Below the pieces are notes generated by a model. It searched no databases and was not told where the DNA came from. It saw only the letters and a list, made by a program, of their open reading frames with translations. A stretch of DNA of 32,883 nucleotides. Source: Peribacillus faecalis (GTDB taxonomy: Bacteria > Bacillota > Bacilli > Bacillales > DSM-1321). Location of the stretch: positions 1 through 32,883 of the forward strand of contig NZ_JACXSI010000036.1 in the NCBI RefSeq assembly GCF_014712675.1, in the 5' to 3' direction. A program made the position numbers and the translations under genes. This document shows, one piece after another, positions 31,888 through 32,883 of this stretch (position 1 is the first letter of the stretch; the number at the start of each line of letters is the position of its first letter).

Positions 31888-32751
31888 ATGAACAGTTTAT
31901 TAGCTGGTGAAATTGTAACTTTAACAGTAGATCGTCGTGCAGACGAAGGTCATGTATTAACAAATGGAGAACAAGACCTTGTTCTATTAAATATTGAAAA
32001 AACAAAAGATGTAAAAATCGGTGAAGAAGTGGAAGTGTTTCTTTACCATGATAAATCAGGGGAATTGGCAGCAACAATGCGTATCCCGGAAATCCGTTTA
32101 GGTGTATACGGATGGGTTGAAGTGGTAGGTTCAAGAAAAAACCTAGGTGCATTCGTTAATATCGGCTTATCTAAGGATCTTCTTGTATCAGTGGATGATT
32201 TGCCACTACAATCCAATGTTTGGCCGAAGCCAGGCGATAAATTGTATGTAACATTAATTCGCGACAAGCATGATCGCCTATTTGGGAAGCTGGCGACAGA
32301 TGATGTCATATACGGTATCAGTAAGCCGGCGCCAGAGAAAATGTACAATAAGACAGTAAAAGGCCATATTTATAAAACGAAGAAGGTCGGCAGCTACATG
32401 ATTACAGATGAAGGCTACCGTTGCTTCATCCATGAAAATGAACGCGTAAAAGAGCCTCGTCTAGGTCAATACATGGAAGGGCGAGTAATTGATGAGAAGG
32501 AAGACGGCTCATTGAATCTTTCTTTCCGTCCATTCAAGCAAGATAAGATGGTAGAAGATAGCGAAATCATCCTGCAATACTTGCAGATGCGCGGCGGCGC
32601 TATGCCATACGGAGATAAAACTACTCCGGAAGACATTATGCGCACTTTCGAAATGAGCAAAGGCGCTTTTAAACGTGCTCTAGGTAAGTTAATGAAAGAA
32701 GATAAAATTTATCAAGAAGACGGTTGGACATATACGAGCGACCGTAGATAA
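31888..32751 (+). CDS. cvfB: S1-domain RNA-binding protein CvfB
   Basis: This 287-residue cytoplasmic protein has S1-like OB folds in a row (about 6-60, 70-135, 150-215) and a C-terminal winged helix (about 230-285, TTPEDIMRTFEMSKGAFKRALGKLMKE). It matches CvfB/YitL, which binds RNA and affects virulence gene expression in staphylococci. AAGGAGG before ATG 31888 supports the start. The gene ends 21 bases before an IS3-type insertion. Confidence 0.92.
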   Translation: MNSLLAGEIVTLTVDRRADEGHVLTNGEQDLVLLNIEKTKDVKIGEEVEVFLYHDKSGELAATMRIPEIRLGVYGWVEVVGSRKNLGAFVNIGLSKDLLVSVDDLPLQSNVWPKPGDKLYVTLIRDKHDRLFGKLATDDVIYGISKPAPEKMYNKTVKGHIYKTKKVGSYMITDEGYRCFIHENERVKEPRLGQYMEGRVIDEKEDGSLNLSFRPFKQDKMVEDSEIILQYLQMRGGAMPYGDKTTPEDIMRTFEMSKGAFKRALGKLMKEDKIYQEDGWTYTSDRR

Positions 32752-32772
32752 TAGAAAAGCGTGATGCTGTTA

Positions 32773-32883
32773 TGGACTGCTCCCTGTCAAGTAGACAGTG
32801 GAAATAATAAAAATTGAACTAAGCGGCTTGAGCTCTGAATTCTAGAGGGCTCAGGCCGTTTAGTCGTTTTTGATAACGTTGAT
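32773..32883 (-). mobile_element. End of an IS3-family insertion sequence (partial)
   Basis: From 32773 the sequence begins with TGGACTGCTCCCTGTCAAGT, a terminal inverted repeat of the IS3/IS150 type starting with TG. The rest of the element lies beyond the window. Its left boundary is 21 bases after the stop codon of cvfB. Confidence 0.85.
32819..32883 (-). CDS. C-terminal end of IS3-family transposase (partial)
   Basis: Read on the minus strand the frame ends QRYQKRLNGLSPLEFRAQAA and stops with TAG at 32819-32821. This is the typical end of the IS3-family OrfB (DDE integrase fold; RP-HK-LNGLSP-E type tail). The remainder is outside the window. Confidence 0.9.
   Translation of the reverse strand, partial: QRYQKRLNGLSPLEFRAQAA

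Overview
The window looks like the chromosome of a low-GC, Gram-positive member of the Bacillales, most likely a Planococcaceae relative such as Solibacillus or Lysinibacillus. This rests on the gene families (YkpA-type ABC-F ATPase, CvfB, YkhA-type thioesterase, YwrO-type oxidoreductase, a Bacillales-type protein of unknown function that I place in DUF3900), the strong AGGAGG ribosome binding sites and the many intrinsic terminators. The genus is a guess.

Bases 1-10.5 kb are an accessory island. The left edge is the tail of a group II intron. A seven-gene operon (1265-9073, + strand) follows: a DivIVA-like coiled-coil protein, a dedicated signal peptidase I, a large tip-type pilin/adhesin with a degenerate CHAP domain, a major pilin, a class C pilin sortase, a basal-type pilin and a second sortase. 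Together these can export, polymerise and anchor a sortase-built pilus. The operon resembles pilus clusters of gut Clostridia more than typical Bacillales genes. It is bracketed by two direct copies (301-824 and 9466-9989, about 97% identical by eye) of the 3' part of the DUF3900-type gene. The right copy belongs to the intact gene and the left copy is a broken fragment.

From 10.5 to 19.8 kb the genes look like housekeeping or metabolism: signal peptidase I, a family 4-like uracil-DNA glycosylase, an RraA-like protein, a YwrO-like flavoprotein, a decayed aldo/keto reductase still attached to a MerR-type operator, a zinc-ribbon protein, a PPP-type phosphatase, a 41-residue lysine-rich protein, a RecQ helicase in tandem with an aromatic acid exporter family protein, and an RpiB/LacAB isomerase with altered catalytic residues.

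From 19.8 to 32.9 kb there are a coupled zinc-ribbon membrane protein and HtrA-like protease, a YfhD-like small protein, an acyl-CoA thioesterase, a small HNH protein, an ABC-F ATPase, two tandem paralogous membrane proteins of unknown function plus a lipoprotein, a DHA2 drug-efflux transporter, a PLP aminotransferase and CvfB. The right edge is the end of an IS3-family insertion sequence that landed 21 bases after cvfB.

The most intriguing non-coding feature is a modular dispersed repeat with three copies (19862-20180, 28530-28740, 30296-30477). Copy A carries two paralogous hairpin modules whose stems differ by compensating changes, which suggests a structured RNA or a mobile structured element. 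A second, degenerate tandem array of about 21-base units lies at 24081-24187.
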